DNA of 64,000 nucleotides from CAIMZW01 sp037133095 (GCA_037133095.1 JBAXOT010000004.1:1-64000); one strand, 5' to 3'; positions 17,133-25,926 are shown, numbered from the stretch's first letter. Program-made: numbers and translations. The notes: a model not told the origin generated them from the sequence alone.

Positions 17133-18026
17133 GCGACGTGGGGTCAAGATCTCATTTTTTCCACGGAATCGATCGAGAATTCGATCGTAATTCTTCTTCG
17201 ATTGCAGATCCCGATACTCGGGTTCAGTGTCGTAATAACCATGATGGCGGGCCTGTTCTAAAGGCAAATCAATTTGCAAAAGTCTTCCTCTGGCTTGGCG
17301 AAGTCGGAGTGAAAATTCAATATCGGCATTTCGATAATAGATCGCACGAATATTAAAAGCCCCGGCCTCCAGCGCCTCATCGCGATTAACTGCGAGAAAA
17401 TAGCTGTAAAGCACATCAACTTCACCTGGACCTCGGTCCTGGGTACTTCGCCATTCATCAGCCGTGTCGATTAAGCCACCGCGCCAACCAACTGCGCTGA
17501 ATTCACCTTGCTGTAGTTGTTCCAAGGTCGGGGTGATTGCATCACCGGTAAAAATCGTAGACGGATCCATAATGACGACAAAGGTTGAGGGCGCAATTTT
17601 CAAGAGCGCATTGGCCGCCTCGCCCCAACCGCATCCTGCCGAGACCTGGACCAAGAAAGTGTCATCGTCGATCTCGTTTACCAAGCCGCCAAGTTCGGAG
17701 TTGCCGTTAATGAGGACCAAGATGGCCAGTTTGGCAGTGGAATATTGCTTAATTGTCTTAATAGCCGCTGCGGCATCATCGGCAAAACCATCGACAATAA
17801 GTGCAACTGATATTTCATATTCTTTGGAAGTCAGAGATCGAACATCGGTAATTCTATTGACTACTGGAAATCGCGAGCGTGCTTTGAATTCAAAGCCACT
17901 AGGAATATCGAGAATATCGAAACCTAGGAGCGCAATTTGATCTCGTATCTGATCTGCGAGGGCAAAATTCTTTTCAGCGCGAGCCACTTGTCGAGCCAGA
18001 CCTAATTCTTGAAGTTTGGCATCCAT
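17130..18026 (-). CDS. GT2-like glycosyltransferase with CysRS-tail-like N-terminus
   Basis: A 298-residue protein. Residues 10-45 (ARQVARAEKNFALADQIRDQ, then a short GF/D-rich turn) closely resemble the C-terminal helical tail of cysteinyl-tRNA synthetase. The rest looks like a GT-A fold: a strand-rich start with VALIVDGF near 75, VVIMDPSTIFT near 148 in the place of the DxD region, and GWRGGLIDT near 180. RHHGYYDTEPEYRD near the end resembles glycosyltransferases that recognise lipid or sugar acceptors. Donor and acceptor are unknown. It sits between hadB-like and murB in a cell-envelope context, overlapping neither. Confidence 0.6.
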   Translation of the reverse strand: MDAKLQELGLARQVARAEKNFALADQIRDQIALLGFDILDIPSGFEFKARSRFPVVNRITDVRSLTSKEYEISVALIVDGFADDAAAAIKTIKQYSTAKLAILVLINGNSELGGLVNEIDDDTFLVQVSAGCGWGEAANALLKIAPSTFVVIMDPSTIFTGDAITPTLEQLQQGEFSAVGWRGGLIDTADEWRSTQDRGPGEVDVLYSYFLAVNRDEALEAGAFNIRAIYYRNADIEFSLRLRQARGRLLQIDLPLEQARHHGYYDTEPEYRDLQSKKNYDRILDRFRGKNEILTPRR

Positions 18027-18028
18027 TG

Positions 18029-18424
18029 TTAAGCCAAAACTATTTGAGCTTTTGCATTACCTAAAACTTTTTGCCCATCACAGATTACGGTGAGATCGAT
18101 CTTGGCAACTGAATCTTCAATCGAAAGCACGGTGCCAGAAATTTCAAGAAGTACAGTTGTGTCGGCCGGGACTACCACTGGCTTAGTAAAACGAGCCGAG
18201 AATTCCTTTACAGCTGCGGGACCGGCGATATCAGATAAATATTTTCCGGCAAGCGCCATCGTCAACATCCCGTGGGCAATCACATTAGGCAAGCCAACCG
18301 ATAAGGCGAACTCTTCATTTTGATGAATTGGATTGTGATCGCCGCTTGCGTTGGCATAAGCCAGGAGCAAAGCGCGATCAACGGGATAATTTTTTGTCGC
18401 TAAAACTTGACCAACTTCGATCAT
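18029..18424 (-). CDS. MaoC/HadB-like hotdog dehydratase subunit
   Basis: A 131-residue single hotdog domain. YANASGDHNPIHQNEEFA near residue 32 and LPNVIAHGMLTMALAG near 52 form the hydratase-2 motif with the catalytic Asp and His. In mycobacteria the homologous HadB pairs with HadA to dehydrate 3-hydroxyacyl-ACP in FAS-II; in other Actinobacteria the substrate is less clear. ATG at 18424 overlaps the upstream stop (ATGA), so the pair is translationally coupled. The open frame extends eight codons further upstream, but those lie inside the neighbour. Confidence 0.85.
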   Translation of the reverse strand: MIEVGQVLATKNYPVDRALLLAYANASGDHNPIHQNEEFALSVGLPNVIAHGMLTMALAGKYLSDIAGPAAVKEFSARFTKPVVVPADTTVLLEISGTVLSIEDSVAKIDLTVICDGQKVLGNAKAQIVLA

Positions 18425-18804
18425 GCCCGCACCACCAAAGTCGACCAAGTCGAGACCAGAAGTTCGCTGCCGGAATGAAGATCAGATCGAACAGTTACGA
18501 TTTCATTGCCCGCCATGACGCGCGCGCTCTCGATCGTTGACGAACAGGTCACGCTGTCGCCAGCAATTAATGGCCGAGAGATGACAAACTTTTGATCGCC
18601 ATGAACGACTCGACTCCAATCAAGACCACTATCTTGTAAAAGAGTTTGAGACTGATCCAAAGTGATAGATATGGAAAAGGTAGGCGGTGAAACCTCAGTA
18701 ACGGTTTCGCCTACGACAGCACAGAACTGATCGATTTGAGATTGTGAAATGACGACAACTTCAGCACCATGAAAGGTGCGCCCGACGAGGTCGGGATCGA
18801 GCAC
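18421..18804 (-). CDS. HadA-like (UPF0336) hotdog dehydratase subunit
   Basis: A 127-residue partner of the next gene, with the HadA-type start LDPDLVGRTF followed by an alpha-helix that begins ISQSQIDQFCAVVG. The catalytic Asp/His motif is lacking here and is supplied by the HadB-like protein. GTG 18804 is preferred as start because it overlaps the rpmG stop by one base (TAGTG) and fits family N-termini; an ATG at 18840 would overlap rpmG by 37 bases. The order rpmG-hadA-hadB matches Mycobacterium. Confidence 0.8.
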   Translation of the reverse strand: MLDPDLVGRTFHGAEVVVISQSQIDQFCAVVGETVTEVSPPTFSISITLDQSQTLLQDSGLDWSRVVHGDQKFVISRPLIAGDSVTCSSTIESARVMAGNEIVTVRSDLHSGSELLVSTWSTLVVRA

Positions 18805-18974
18805 TAGCGGGTTTCGCGGTGAGTGGTTGAAGCCTTGCAACGTGGGCAGAACTTCTTGAGCTCAAGCCGGTCTGGATCGTTGCGGCGGTTCTTCTTCGTG
18901 ATGTAGTTACGTTCTTTGCACTCGATGCAGGCCATGGTGATCTTTGGGCGGATATCCGCGCTCTTGCTTGCCAT
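18804..18974 (-). CDS. rpmG: 50S ribosomal protein L33
   Basis: A 56-residue ribosomal protein reading MASKSADIRPKITMACIECK at the start. Two CxxC pairs (CIEC near 16-19 and CPRC near 43-46) bind zinc, so this is the Cys-containing, zinc-binding form. AGGAG lies 8 bases upstream of the ATG. It begins the rpmG-hadA-hadB unit downstream of tRNA-Met. Confidence 0.95.
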   Translation of the reverse strand: MASKSADIRPKITMACIECKERNYITKKNRRNDPDRLELKKFCPRCKASTTHRETR

Positions 18975-19090
18975 CGTCGTGCTCCTTTTAGTGAAACGAG
19001 AGTTAATCTAAGAGGAGTAGGTTACTTGAACCCCGCCTCTTAGCGAAAATCGAACTTTTCCTGCTTTTTTTCTTCTTCTGGTCGGACTAG

Positions 19091-19164
19091 TAGCGGAGGC
19101 CGGATTTGAACCGGCGACACAGCGATTATGAGCCGCTTGCTCTACCAAGCTGAGCTACCCCGCC
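19091..19164 (-). tRNA. tRNA-Met (CAT anticodon), elongator type
   Basis: A minus-strand cloverleaf with acceptor GGCGGGG/CTCCGCT, D-arm GCTC/GAGC, anticodon loop CTCATAA and T-loop TTCAAAT. The anticodon stem lacks the three G-C pairs of initiator tRNA and the first acceptor pair is G-T, so it is read as the elongator. No CCA is encoded. Confidence 0.93.
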
Positions 19165-19165
19165 G

Positions 19166-19238
19166 AGCCCCCCAACGGAATCGAACCGTTGACCTTTTCC
19201 TTACCATGGAAACGCTCTACCGACTGAGCTAGGGGGGC
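19166..19238 (-). tRNA. tRNA-Thr (GGT anticodon)
   Basis: Minus-strand cloverleaf with acceptor GCCCCCC/GGGGGGC, anticodon stem TTTCC/GGAAA around loop ATGGTAA (anticodon GGT), and T-arm AACGG/CCGTT. It lies one base from tRNA-Met and must share its transcript. The thrT-metT-rpmG order is conserved in mycobacteria. Confidence 0.94.
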
Positions 19239-19304
19239 ATTTATCGAAGGCTGAGCGTACAACCTGCCCCCGAGTGTTGCGAAATCAGCGCCTTTTACCG
19301 TTCG

Positions 19305-20249
19305 CTATCGAGCGGGATCCAGCACCACTTTGCCCGTTGTTTTGCGGTCCATCATGTCGGTGTGAGCCTGTCCAGCCTCTGAAAGTGGATAAGTCGCGCC
19401 AATGATGGGCGTGAGATCGCCTGATGCGATCAGGTCAAAAAGTTCCAGGATGACATCATGCAACATGGTTTTTGAGCCAAAACAATGGGCGAGCCAGAAC
19501 CCCGAGACCGTTTTACTGCCATGCATAAGTTCCCCACCAGTGATTGCCCGCGGGGCAACCCTGGATGCCATGCCGTACACAACGAGGCGACCAAACGGTG
19601 CCAAAACTGACAGGGAATCCTCGAAGGTCTTTCCGCCAACCATTTCTAGTACCAAATCAACAGGTTTGCCGGAATTAGCCTTCAATAGATCGCCAGCCAA
19701 ATCGATTGAATTGGCATCGACCACAATATCTGCGCCCAGGGAAAGGGCGAGATCACCTTTTCCTACGGAGACCACCGCAATCACCAAGGCGCCCCAACGC
19801 TTGGCTAACTGAATGGCAATCGAACCTACGCCACCTGCACCGGCATGAACCACTACCGTCTCGCCCACCTTGAGATGGCCCACAGTTTTTAGAATGTGAT
19901 AAGCCGTGCTGCCTTGCACCATCATGGCAAGGGCCGCCCCATCGGAAACACCATCAGGAATCGGCATGAGGGAATTGGTTGCGGCTACGGCGAGTTGGGC
20001 ATAGCCACCATCAACGGGTGCGAGGACTCGCACCCCTTCGGGAGTTCGCCCGACAACTTCTAGTCCTGGAACCATCGGCAGGTGTTGCGGGGCCAAATAG
20101 GAATTCTGCGTTTGATGAGTATCGGCGTAATTAATACCGATTGCATCAACCGTTATCAGAGTTTGGCTCGATGTTGGAACGGGATCCGGAAGTTCTACTA
20201 AATGCATAACTTCCGGACCACCGAATTGCAGAATCTGAATAGCTTTCAT
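19305..20249 (-). CDS. Zinc-independent quinone oxidoreductase, MDR superfamily
   Basis: A 314-residue NADPH-dependent reductase. The GroES-like N-terminal domain contains GINYADTHQTQNSY near 39. The nucleotide-binding motif AGAGGVGSIAIQLAK is near 136, and the GKVVLDP ending is typical of NADPH:quinone reductases. The catalytic zinc cysteines of alcohol dehydrogenases are absent. Likely reduces quinones or enones; the natural substrate is unknown. ATG at 20249 follows TAGCCT by six bases. Confidence 0.9.
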   Translation of the reverse strand: MKAIQILQFGGPEVMHLVELPDPVPTSSQTLITVDAIGINYADTHQTQNSYLAPQHLPMVPGLEVVGRTPEGVRVLAPVDGGYAQLAVAATNSLMPIPDGVSDGAALAMMVQGSTAYHILKTVGHLKVGETVVVHAGAGGVGSIAIQLAKRWGALVIAVVSVGKGDLALSLGADIVVDANSIDLAGDLLKANSGKPVDLVLEMVGGKTFEDSLSVLAPFGRLVVYGMASRVAPRAITGGELMHGSKTVSGFWLAHCFGSKTMLHDVILELFDLIASGDLTPIIGATYPLSEAGQAHTDMMDRKTTGKVVLDPAR

Positions 20250-20255
20250 AAGCGA

Positions 20256-20261
20256 AGGCTA
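20256..20261 (-). promoter_or_regulatory. -10 box for the quinone oxidoreductase, leaderless type
   Basis: TAGCCT, then six bases, then ATG on the minus strand. Identical in hexamer and spacing to the element before murB. Confidence 0.4.
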
Positions 20262-20276
20262 GTCCAAAGCGCGAAA

Positions 20277-21146
20277 TTATCCCTTTGTTGAACCCATCGT
20301 CAGACCAGCAACGAAGTGCTTGCGCATTGAGAAGAAGACGAAGAGGGTTGGCAAGAAGGCCAGCACGGCACCAGCTGCAAGAAGGTTGTAGTCCGTGTTG
20401 TACAAACCTTGCAGGTTGCTCAGCGCCGCTGTGATTGGCCGCTTGGCACCGCTCTTAAGGAGCACGACGGACCAGAAGAAGTCATTGTAAATCCAGGTAG
20501 TCATCAATACGCCAAGAGAGGCTAGGGCTGGTCGCAACAAAGGGAAGATGATCTTCCAATAGTGCTGCCAGACGTTTGCGCCATCAACCAGTGCAGATTC
20601 AGAGATTTCTCTTGGAATCGTGCGCAAGAAGTTGGTCAAAACGAAGGTGGCGAAACCTAATTGCACCGCAACATGGACCAAGACCAGCCCCAATTGGGTG
20701 TCATATAACACGCCATTTTCATTGAGAAAATGTGGCACTGGAATCTTTAAATAGAGGCGGAACAACGGGATGAAAAGCAACTGCGGTGGCAGAAGATTGC
20801 CGGCAGTAAAGACCATCAAGAGGGCGACGTTCCAGCGCGATTCATATCGACTGAGAACGAAAGCGATCATGGAGGCCAAGAAGAGGGTGAGAAACACCGC
20901 AGGGACTGCGACCTCAACCGAGTTGAGGAAGAAAGACCACATATGTGATTGCACCAACGCATTGATGTAGTTGCTGAAGGTCAAGTGCTGGGGCCATGAG
21001 GCGGTGCCGTATTTCAAAATATCGCCATACGGACGGAAAGATTCCAAAATCGTAAAGGCAATAGGAAATACCCAGACAATCGAAAAAACCGTCAAAAGAC
21101 CGATCGTTACTCGCAAACCTACTTTAGATGTTTTTCCAGTGACCAT
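20277..21146 (-). CDS. Sugar ABC transporter permease, MalG type
   Basis: One of two membrane subunits of a CUT1-type carbohydrate importer, 289 residues with six predicted helices. The cytoplasmic EAA loop that docks the ATPase is seen as ESALVDGANVWQHYWKIIFPLLRPAL near residue 188. Its ATG overlaps the stop of the partner permease by one base (TAATG). No ATP-binding gene is in the cluster. Confidence 0.93.
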   Translation of the reverse strand: MVTGKTSKVGLRVTIGLLTVFSIVWVFPIAFTILESFRPYGDILKYGTASWPQHLTFSNYINALVQSHMWSFFLNSVEVAVPAVFLTLFLASMIAFVLSRYESRWNVALLMVFTAGNLLPPQLLFIPLFRLYLKIPVPHFLNENGVLYDTQLGLVLVHVAVQLGFATFVLTNFLRTIPREISESALVDGANVWQHYWKIIFPLLRPALASLGVLMTTWIYNDFFWSVVLLKSGAKRPITAALSNLQGLYNTDYNLLAAGAVLAFLPTLFVFFSMRKHFVAGLTMGSTKG

Positions 21147-22096
21147 TATTCGTCCCTACTAAAGTTTTGATAGAGATAAACAATGATTGGCCCGATACAG
21201 AGTATGAAGAGCAAGGTGGCATATGCCGCACCCCAGCCGATACGCATCGAGGAACCAAGAATGTTGTCGTACACCAGAACGCCTAATAACTGCAGGCCAT
21301 TCGTGCCCCGGTTGATGATGTACACCAAGTCGAAGGCACGAAGTGATTCAATGATTGTGACCACGATGATAATGACGTTTACTGGGCGAAGTGATGGCAC
21401 GACAACCTTGCGGAAAGTCGACCATTCGGTGGCGCCATCAATGGCTGCGGCTTCACGAAGTGAAGGATCTACCGACTTCATTCCTGCTAAATAGAGCAAC
21501 ATGATGTAACCGATATGTCGCCATGAAGCAATAAAGAGAACAACCCAAATATTTTTATGGGGGTCACCCCAAAAGTCGATCGCGCTGTCGTTGGTGTTGT
21601 TTCCCAACAAAGAGTTGATCAACCCGTCAGAGTTAAAAACGTAATCCCAGATGATTCCGGTAACTGCCAGCGAAATAACCAGCGGCATATAAAAAGAGGT
21701 TTGATAAAACTTCGTCCCCTTGAGGTTCTTGTCGATGTAATAAGCGAGCAAGATTCCCAGCGGGGTCGCGATCAGGGCAAAGACTGCCAACCAATAAAGG
21801 TTATTTCGGATTGCCGGACCAAAGTCCGCATCTAGTTGAACAATTTGACGATAGTTAGTGAAACCTACCCACTTAATATTTTTGAGTCCGCCGATGCCAT
21901 CCCAGAAGGTGAAGGAGAGCAAGACGGTACAGATTGCTGGTATCCAAACCATGAAAATGTGAATCAGGGTTGGGACACCAACAAAAGTGGCGATGGTTGC
22001 CCGATCGCCGTTGGAAAAATTGTGATTACGTCGGCGGACCTTGCGGTCCGCCTTCGCAATCTTTACCTCTTTTGTTGTAGCAACATCGTTAGACAA
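21146..22096 (-). CDS. Sugar ABC transporter permease, MalF type
   Basis: Membrane subunit of 316 residues with a charged N-terminal tail (1-30), six helices and the EAA loop REAAAIDGATEWSTFRKVVVPSLRP near 225. Start is TTG at 22096, with AGGAG nine bases upstream; this ribosome site is part of a 15-bp tandem duplication. Translationally coupled to the next permease. Substrate unknown. Confidence 0.92.
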   Translation of the reverse strand: MSNDVATTKEVKIAKADRKVRRRNHNFSNGDRATIATFVGVPTLIHIFMVWIPAICTVLLSFTFWDGIGGLKNIKWVGFTNYRQIVQLDADFGPAIRNNLYWLAVFALIATPLGILLAYYIDKNLKGTKFYQTSFYMPLVISLAVTGIIWDYVFNSDGLINSLLGNNTNDSAIDFWGDPHKNIWVVLFIASWRHIGYIMLLYLAGMKSVDPSLREAAAIDGATEWSTFRKVVVPSLRPVNVIIIVVTIIESLRAFDLVYIINRGTNGLQLLGVLVYDNILGSSMRIGWGAAYATLLFILCIGPIIVYLYQNFSRDE

Positions 22097-22125
22097 TGGA
22101 TTTTTCTCCTATGGATTTTTCTCCT
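22097..22125 (-). repeat. Tandem duplication carrying two ribosome-binding sites
   Basis: The 14-mer AGGAGAAAAATCCA (minus strand) occurs at 22112-22125 and again at 22097-22110, a 15-bp period. Each copy contains AGGAG; the inner one is correctly spaced for the TTG start of the permease. Confidence 0.8.
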
Positions 22126-22138
22126 GGGGAACAGCTAT

Positions 22139-23437
22139 TTAGGCAGGTGGAAGAGCATCCCATTGTGCTTGAAGATTCTTTGCGATGGCAACAGCGTCGC
22201 CACCGGTCAAGAACTTCTGGATTGCTGCGGAAACGATTGGATAAGCGAAGTCTGGACGAGTATCGCGATCCAAGAACTGAGCAACATGCTTGGTGGCGTT
22301 GACCAATTTAACCTGTGATTGGATAAATGGATCAGCAGAGACCTTGGCATGCTTGTTAGCGAACAATCCCGGTGCAATTGCAGTGATTGTGTCGCTGAAG
22401 GTGGTTGATGCGATGAACTCCATCAGAGCCTCAGCGGCTGGCAAATTCTTTGCAGCAGCGTTGGACATCAAGACACCGTCGATAGGAGCATCGATGGAAT
22501 CCGTGCCATAAGCAGGATTGATTGATGGGAATGGAATCAAAGCAAGGTCGTTGTAATCAGCCTTGTTGGTGTAGAGACCACTGGTGAAAGAACCCATCAT
22601 GATCATTGCGGCCTTCTTCTGAAGAACCATGGTTCCTGCAGTTTGGTCGGTCTCATTGAGTGGGCTCTTGTTCTGGAATGGAATCAAGGTCTTCCAGTTT
22701 GCGAAAGTCTTCTGAACGCGTGGGTCTGTCCACTTTGCACGGCCGGCCATCAGGTCGACGTGGAATTGGTAGCCATTGGTACGCATATTGATGATGTCAA
22801 AGGTACCCATTGCTTCCCAGCCACCCTTGTCAGCCATTGCCATTGGGATGTAACCCTTAGCTTTGAAAACCTTACATGCAGCAACGAGGTCAGCGAATGT
22901 CTTGATGGATGCTGGATTAACTCCCGCAGCCTTCCAAACAGACTTGCGATAATGAAGTGCCCATGGATACCAGTCAGTTGGAACCAAGTATTGCTTTCCA
23001 TCGAGACCGGTAGATGCTGCCTTGAATCCTGGTGCGAAGTCAGCATTGATTTTTGCCCAAACGGCAGTTGCTGGAGTCAGCAAGCCCTTCTTGGCAAAGA
23101 ACTGCATGCGATATCCAGCGAACCAGTCAAAGACATCATCAGGGGTGCCTTGAAGGTAGGTGTTAATTTGATTTTGGAAGGTGTTGTGATCGACAACGTT
23201 CAGCTTTACATCAATCCCGGCAGCGGCAGCAGCAGCAACCCAGGCGGCATCTTCCTTTGGCCCTGGAGGATTACTGTTGTTTGAGCCGAAGCTGGCGGTG
23301 ACGTTCGCTGCGTTGGCGGCAGTTGAACCGGCGGTTGCGCCTAGAAGGCCACCTGCGGCAACTACTGCGGCTCCAGCGGCAGCACCCTTAAGGACGGAGC
23401 GGCGAGAAACGCCCTCCTCATTGATCATGTCTGACAT
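22139..23437 (-). CDS. Extracellular sugar-binding protein with Tat signal
   Basis: The substrate-binding component of the importer, 432 residues from ATG 23437. The open frame runs 30 codons further, but the N-terminal region SRRSVLKGAAAGAAVV has a twin-arginine motif followed by a hydrophobic stretch and an AANA cleavage site, which fits the shorter start. The mature part is a family 1 solute-binding protein (GTPDDVFDWFAGYR near 100, DWYPWALHYRKSVW near 152). Export by Tat implies folding before transport. No lipobox is present. Confidence 0.87.
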   Translation of the reverse strand: MSDMINEEGVSRRSVLKGAAAGAAVVAAGGLLGATAGSTAANAANVTASFGSNNSNPPGPKEDAAWVAAAAAAGIDVKLNVVDHNTFQNQINTYLQGTPDDVFDWFAGYRMQFFAKKGLLTPATAVWAKINADFAPGFKAASTGLDGKQYLVPTDWYPWALHYRKSVWKAAGVNPASIKTFADLVAACKVFKAKGYIPMAMADKGGWEAMGTFDIINMRTNGYQFHVDLMAGRAKWTDPRVQKTFANWKTLIPFQNKSPLNETDQTAGTMVLQKKAAMIMMGSFTSGLYTNKADYNDLALIPFPSINPAYGTDSIDAPIDGVLMSNAAAKNLPAAEALMEFIASTTFSDTITAIAPGLFANKHAKVSADPFIQSQVKLVNATKHVAQFLDRDTRPDFAYPIVSAAIQKFLTGGDAVAIAKNLQAQWDALPPA

Positions 23438-23575
23438 GTTTATCCATTTCTCTTCTATAGAAGACAAAATCCTCGAACGGGATTCAAGGAAGTACCAAAC
23501 GTAGAGCAGACACGAGTCACTTACCACCCACTTTTGATAACGAAATCATCACAATGCGACCCACTCCGAAAGGTC

Positions 23576-23581
23576 TATACT
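23576..23581 (+). promoter_or_regulatory. -10 box for the DMFase-like protein gene
   Basis: TATACT, nine bases before ATG 23591 and without a Shine-Dalgarno between them. Confidence 0.4.
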
Positions 23582-23590
23582 TTGGCTGAG

Positions 23591-25243
23591 ATGAAAAGGC
23601 TTAATTTTGGCAGGCGTTCGATTTTACTCAACGCAATCATTCTCCTTCTCATCATCGTCACGGGTGTGACTTATCAAAAATACGGAGAAAATGTCGAGCC
23701 AAAGTTGGCTCCGATTGCCGTCCATAAGGATCTTCCCGCGACCAAACTTCTCCAGTACGACAAGTCACTTCTTGCGCACCCCCCGACCGATTTATCGGTG
23801 TACAAAGATTCCAGTTGCGCCCCCTTGGCTAAAAATTGGGTGGCGACGGAAAATGCCCGCCCTGGGGTAACGATGACGACATCGGAGTGGTCACGCATTG
23901 ATGTGGCCGCCCCATCTGGCAGCGTCCTCTGGCTGGATAAAACCTCAGTCTCCTGCGGTGAGACGGTCAAGATTCATGCCTCTCTATATGAGGCTCGAAA
24001 CTACAACTTTGATAAGGGTCCGCGGCAGATTTTGGCACTTCGAATCGGTTGGTATGGCGGTACCGGCGCTCGCTCAGTCTGGAACTCTGGTCCGGTCAAA
24101 CTTAAGTCCCAACGAATTCCTTTCGCTACCACTGCAGTCCGAATGATTGAGACCAAATGGCCCGTCACGAAGGAATTTACGGTTGGGCCAGATTGGACAC
24201 CTGGGTTTTATCTTCTCACCACCATCTCACCCCACGGAAAAATTGAAGGTATCGCCCCACTCATTGTGCGCGCCCCTTTGGGCAGCTCCAAATTATTGCT
24301 CGTACATTCAACACTCACCTGGAACGCCTATAACTTCTTCGGTGGTCGGTCGATGTATTTTGGTGCGGGTTCTACTCCTAAGAAAGCCATGGCAGAACGA
24401 AGTCGCGTCGCATCCCTCGACCGTCCCATAGTCGGCTCGGGTGCCGTTCATATCCAACGAGACGCTATTTCCTTCATTCAATTCTTGGAGAAGGAAGGGT
24501 TATCCGTAGATCAAAGTGCGGATACCGATTTGGACCAATGGCCTTCGATTGCCCAGCACTACTCCGCCCTGGTGTTCAGCGGACATGCCGAATACTTCAC
24601 TCGTCGAGAATTCGACACCGTCCTAGCTGCACGAAACCAAGGCATTAACTTGGCATTTTTTGGCGCTAATACCGCCTATTGGCAAATGCGCCTGGAACCT
24701 TCGCCATCCGGACCCAATCGACACCTCGTGATGTATCGCGTTGCGACCGAAGACCCAGTCACTACACCGACTGGGGTAACGGTTCAATTTAATGACCCCC
24801 GAGTCCATACCCCGAGCGTTTTGTTCACGGGCGGGTATACCGATGGGGTTCATGTGTCCGGCAACTTATTGCCGGTAAAGATTCCGGCTTGGTTGCACAT
24901 TCCTGCCACTACTGAGTTGAGAGGGTGGGCCTCAGACTCCGAGATTGAAGGCGCTTACAAGAGCCATGCAACGCCGCCAAATATCCACGTCATATTTACA
25001 GGGACCATGAAGTTGCGCGCAAATAACGCCAGCGGCCGCATTCCAATTGCGCACACAATCTGGTTTACCACTCCTTCTGGATCGGCCATTTTTAACGCAG
25101 GCATCACTTTATGGCCGTGCGAACTTCTTCCCTCGTGCCAAATCTCGACAATGGATTCGACCTCGCGCGCTTCCCTGCAGTCCATTACTAAGCAAGTATT
25201 AACTCTGTGGCAGACCAAGGCAGTCGGCAAGGTTCTTAAGTGA
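23591..25243 (+). CDS. Membrane-anchored N,N-dimethylformamidase beta-like protein
   Basis: A 550-residue protein with an N-terminal membrane anchor (about 10-28) and an extracellular remainder. It resembles the C-terminal domain of the N,N-dimethylformamidase large subunit family: IGWYGGTGARSVW near 153, LLLVHSTLTWNAYNFFGGRSMYF near 237 and ALVFSGHAEYFTRREFD near 330. Secreted actinobacterial relatives are widespread and mostly uncharacterised; they may act on amides or glycans, or bind sugars. Start at ATG 23591 is chosen because the upstream 19 codons lie before the -10 box. The stop overlaps the next start (GTGA). Confidence 0.65.
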   Translation: MKRLNFGRRSILLNAIILLLIIVTGVTYQKYGENVEPKLAPIAVHKDLPATKLLQYDKSLLAHPPTDLSVYKDSSCAPLAKNWVATENARPGVTMTTSEWSRIDVAAPSGSVLWLDKTSVSCGETVKIHASLYEARNYNFDKGPRQILALRIGWYGGTGARSVWNSGPVKLKSQRIPFATTAVRMIETKWPVTKEFTVGPDWTPGFYLLTTISPHGKIEGIAPLIVRAPLGSSKLLLVHSTLTWNAYNFFGGRSMYFGAGSTPKKAMAERSRVASLDRPIVGSGAVHIQRDAISFIQFLEKEGLSVDQSADTDLDQWPSIAQHYSALVFSGHAEYFTRREFDTVLAARNQGINLAFFGANTAYWQMRLEPSPSGPNRHLVMYRVATEDPVTTPTGVTVQFNDPRVHTPSVLFTGGYTDGVHVSGNLLPVKIPAWLHIPATTELRGWASDSEIEGAYKSHATPPNIHVIFTGTMKLRANNASGRIPIAHTIWFTTPSGSAIFNAGITLWPCELLPSCQISTMDSTSRASLQSITKQVLTLWQTKAVGKVLK

Positions 25244-25926
25244 GACGACCAAGCCAATACCACCTGCCTGAACTACCTCATTGGCATCAACCTCACCATG
25301 GCGAGCCACGCTGGCCAGTCACATTCGTCACGATCATGGTGATTACTTTGCAGTTTTTGCTGCCCAAACATTTGTCACTCAAATCGCAGCCATATATTTC
25401 CTTCATCGAAGCAGCCCTAGCCCTGGCACTTTTTGCAATTAATCCGGGCCGAATAAAAGCTCATAGATCGGAACGCTGGATCTTGGGGATTGCACTCACC
25501 GCTGTCATGACCCTGAGCAACATCGCGTCCGCAATCAGATTGATTCAGGCGCTGATAAACGGAACTGTCAGCAGCGCAACTAATCTTTTGGCTTTTGGTG
25601 GTTCCATCTGGCTAACCAATATCGTCGTATTTAGTCTTTGGTATTGGGAATTTGATCGGGGCGGCCCAGGTGCCCGCGCCCAAGCCTTGGATCCTTATCC
25701 AGATTTTCTGTTTCCGCAGATGACCTCGCGCGAATATGCACCCGGCAATTGGAACCCTACTTTTTTTGATTACCTATATATCTCTTTTACTAATGCCAGC
25801 GCATTCAGCCCGACCGATGTAATGCCACTTACCCGTTGGGCAAAGATGCTGATGATGATTCAATCTGCGACATCGCTCATCACCGTAGGCCTTGTTATTG
25901 CTCGCGCCGTAAATATTCTTAAGTAA
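25240..25926 (+). CDS. Multi-pass membrane protein, DUF1345-like
   Basis: A 228-residue protein with a His-rich N-terminus (PHWHQPHH), then four to five membrane segments. The region FFDYLYISFTNASAFSPTD near 176 resembles the DUF1345 signature, which has a re-entrant, channel-like look before a last helix. No function is established for the family. Translation is coupled to the upstream gene by a GTGA overlap, so the two products probably work together at the membrane. Confidence 0.6.
   Translation: MRRPSQYHLPELPHWHQPHHGEPRWPVTFVTIMVITLQFLLPKHLSLKSQPYISFIEAALALALFAINPGRIKAHRSERWILGIALTAVMTLSNIASAIRLIQALINGTVSSATNLLAFGGSIWLTNIVVFSLWYWEFDRGGPGARAQALDPYPDFLFPQMTSREYAPGNWNPTFFDYLYISFTNASAFSPTDVMPLTRWAKMLMMIQSATSLITVGLVIARAVNILK

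Noticed and set aside
18841..18974. A gene-free gap between the HadA-like gene and the tRNAs
   Set aside because: It codes for the 56-residue L33 protein, which is simply short.
20277..23437. Loss of an ATPase gene from the importer
   Set aside because: Genes abut with overlaps and no remnant is seen. A second importer in the window shows the same composition, so a shared ATPase is a better explanation than deletion.
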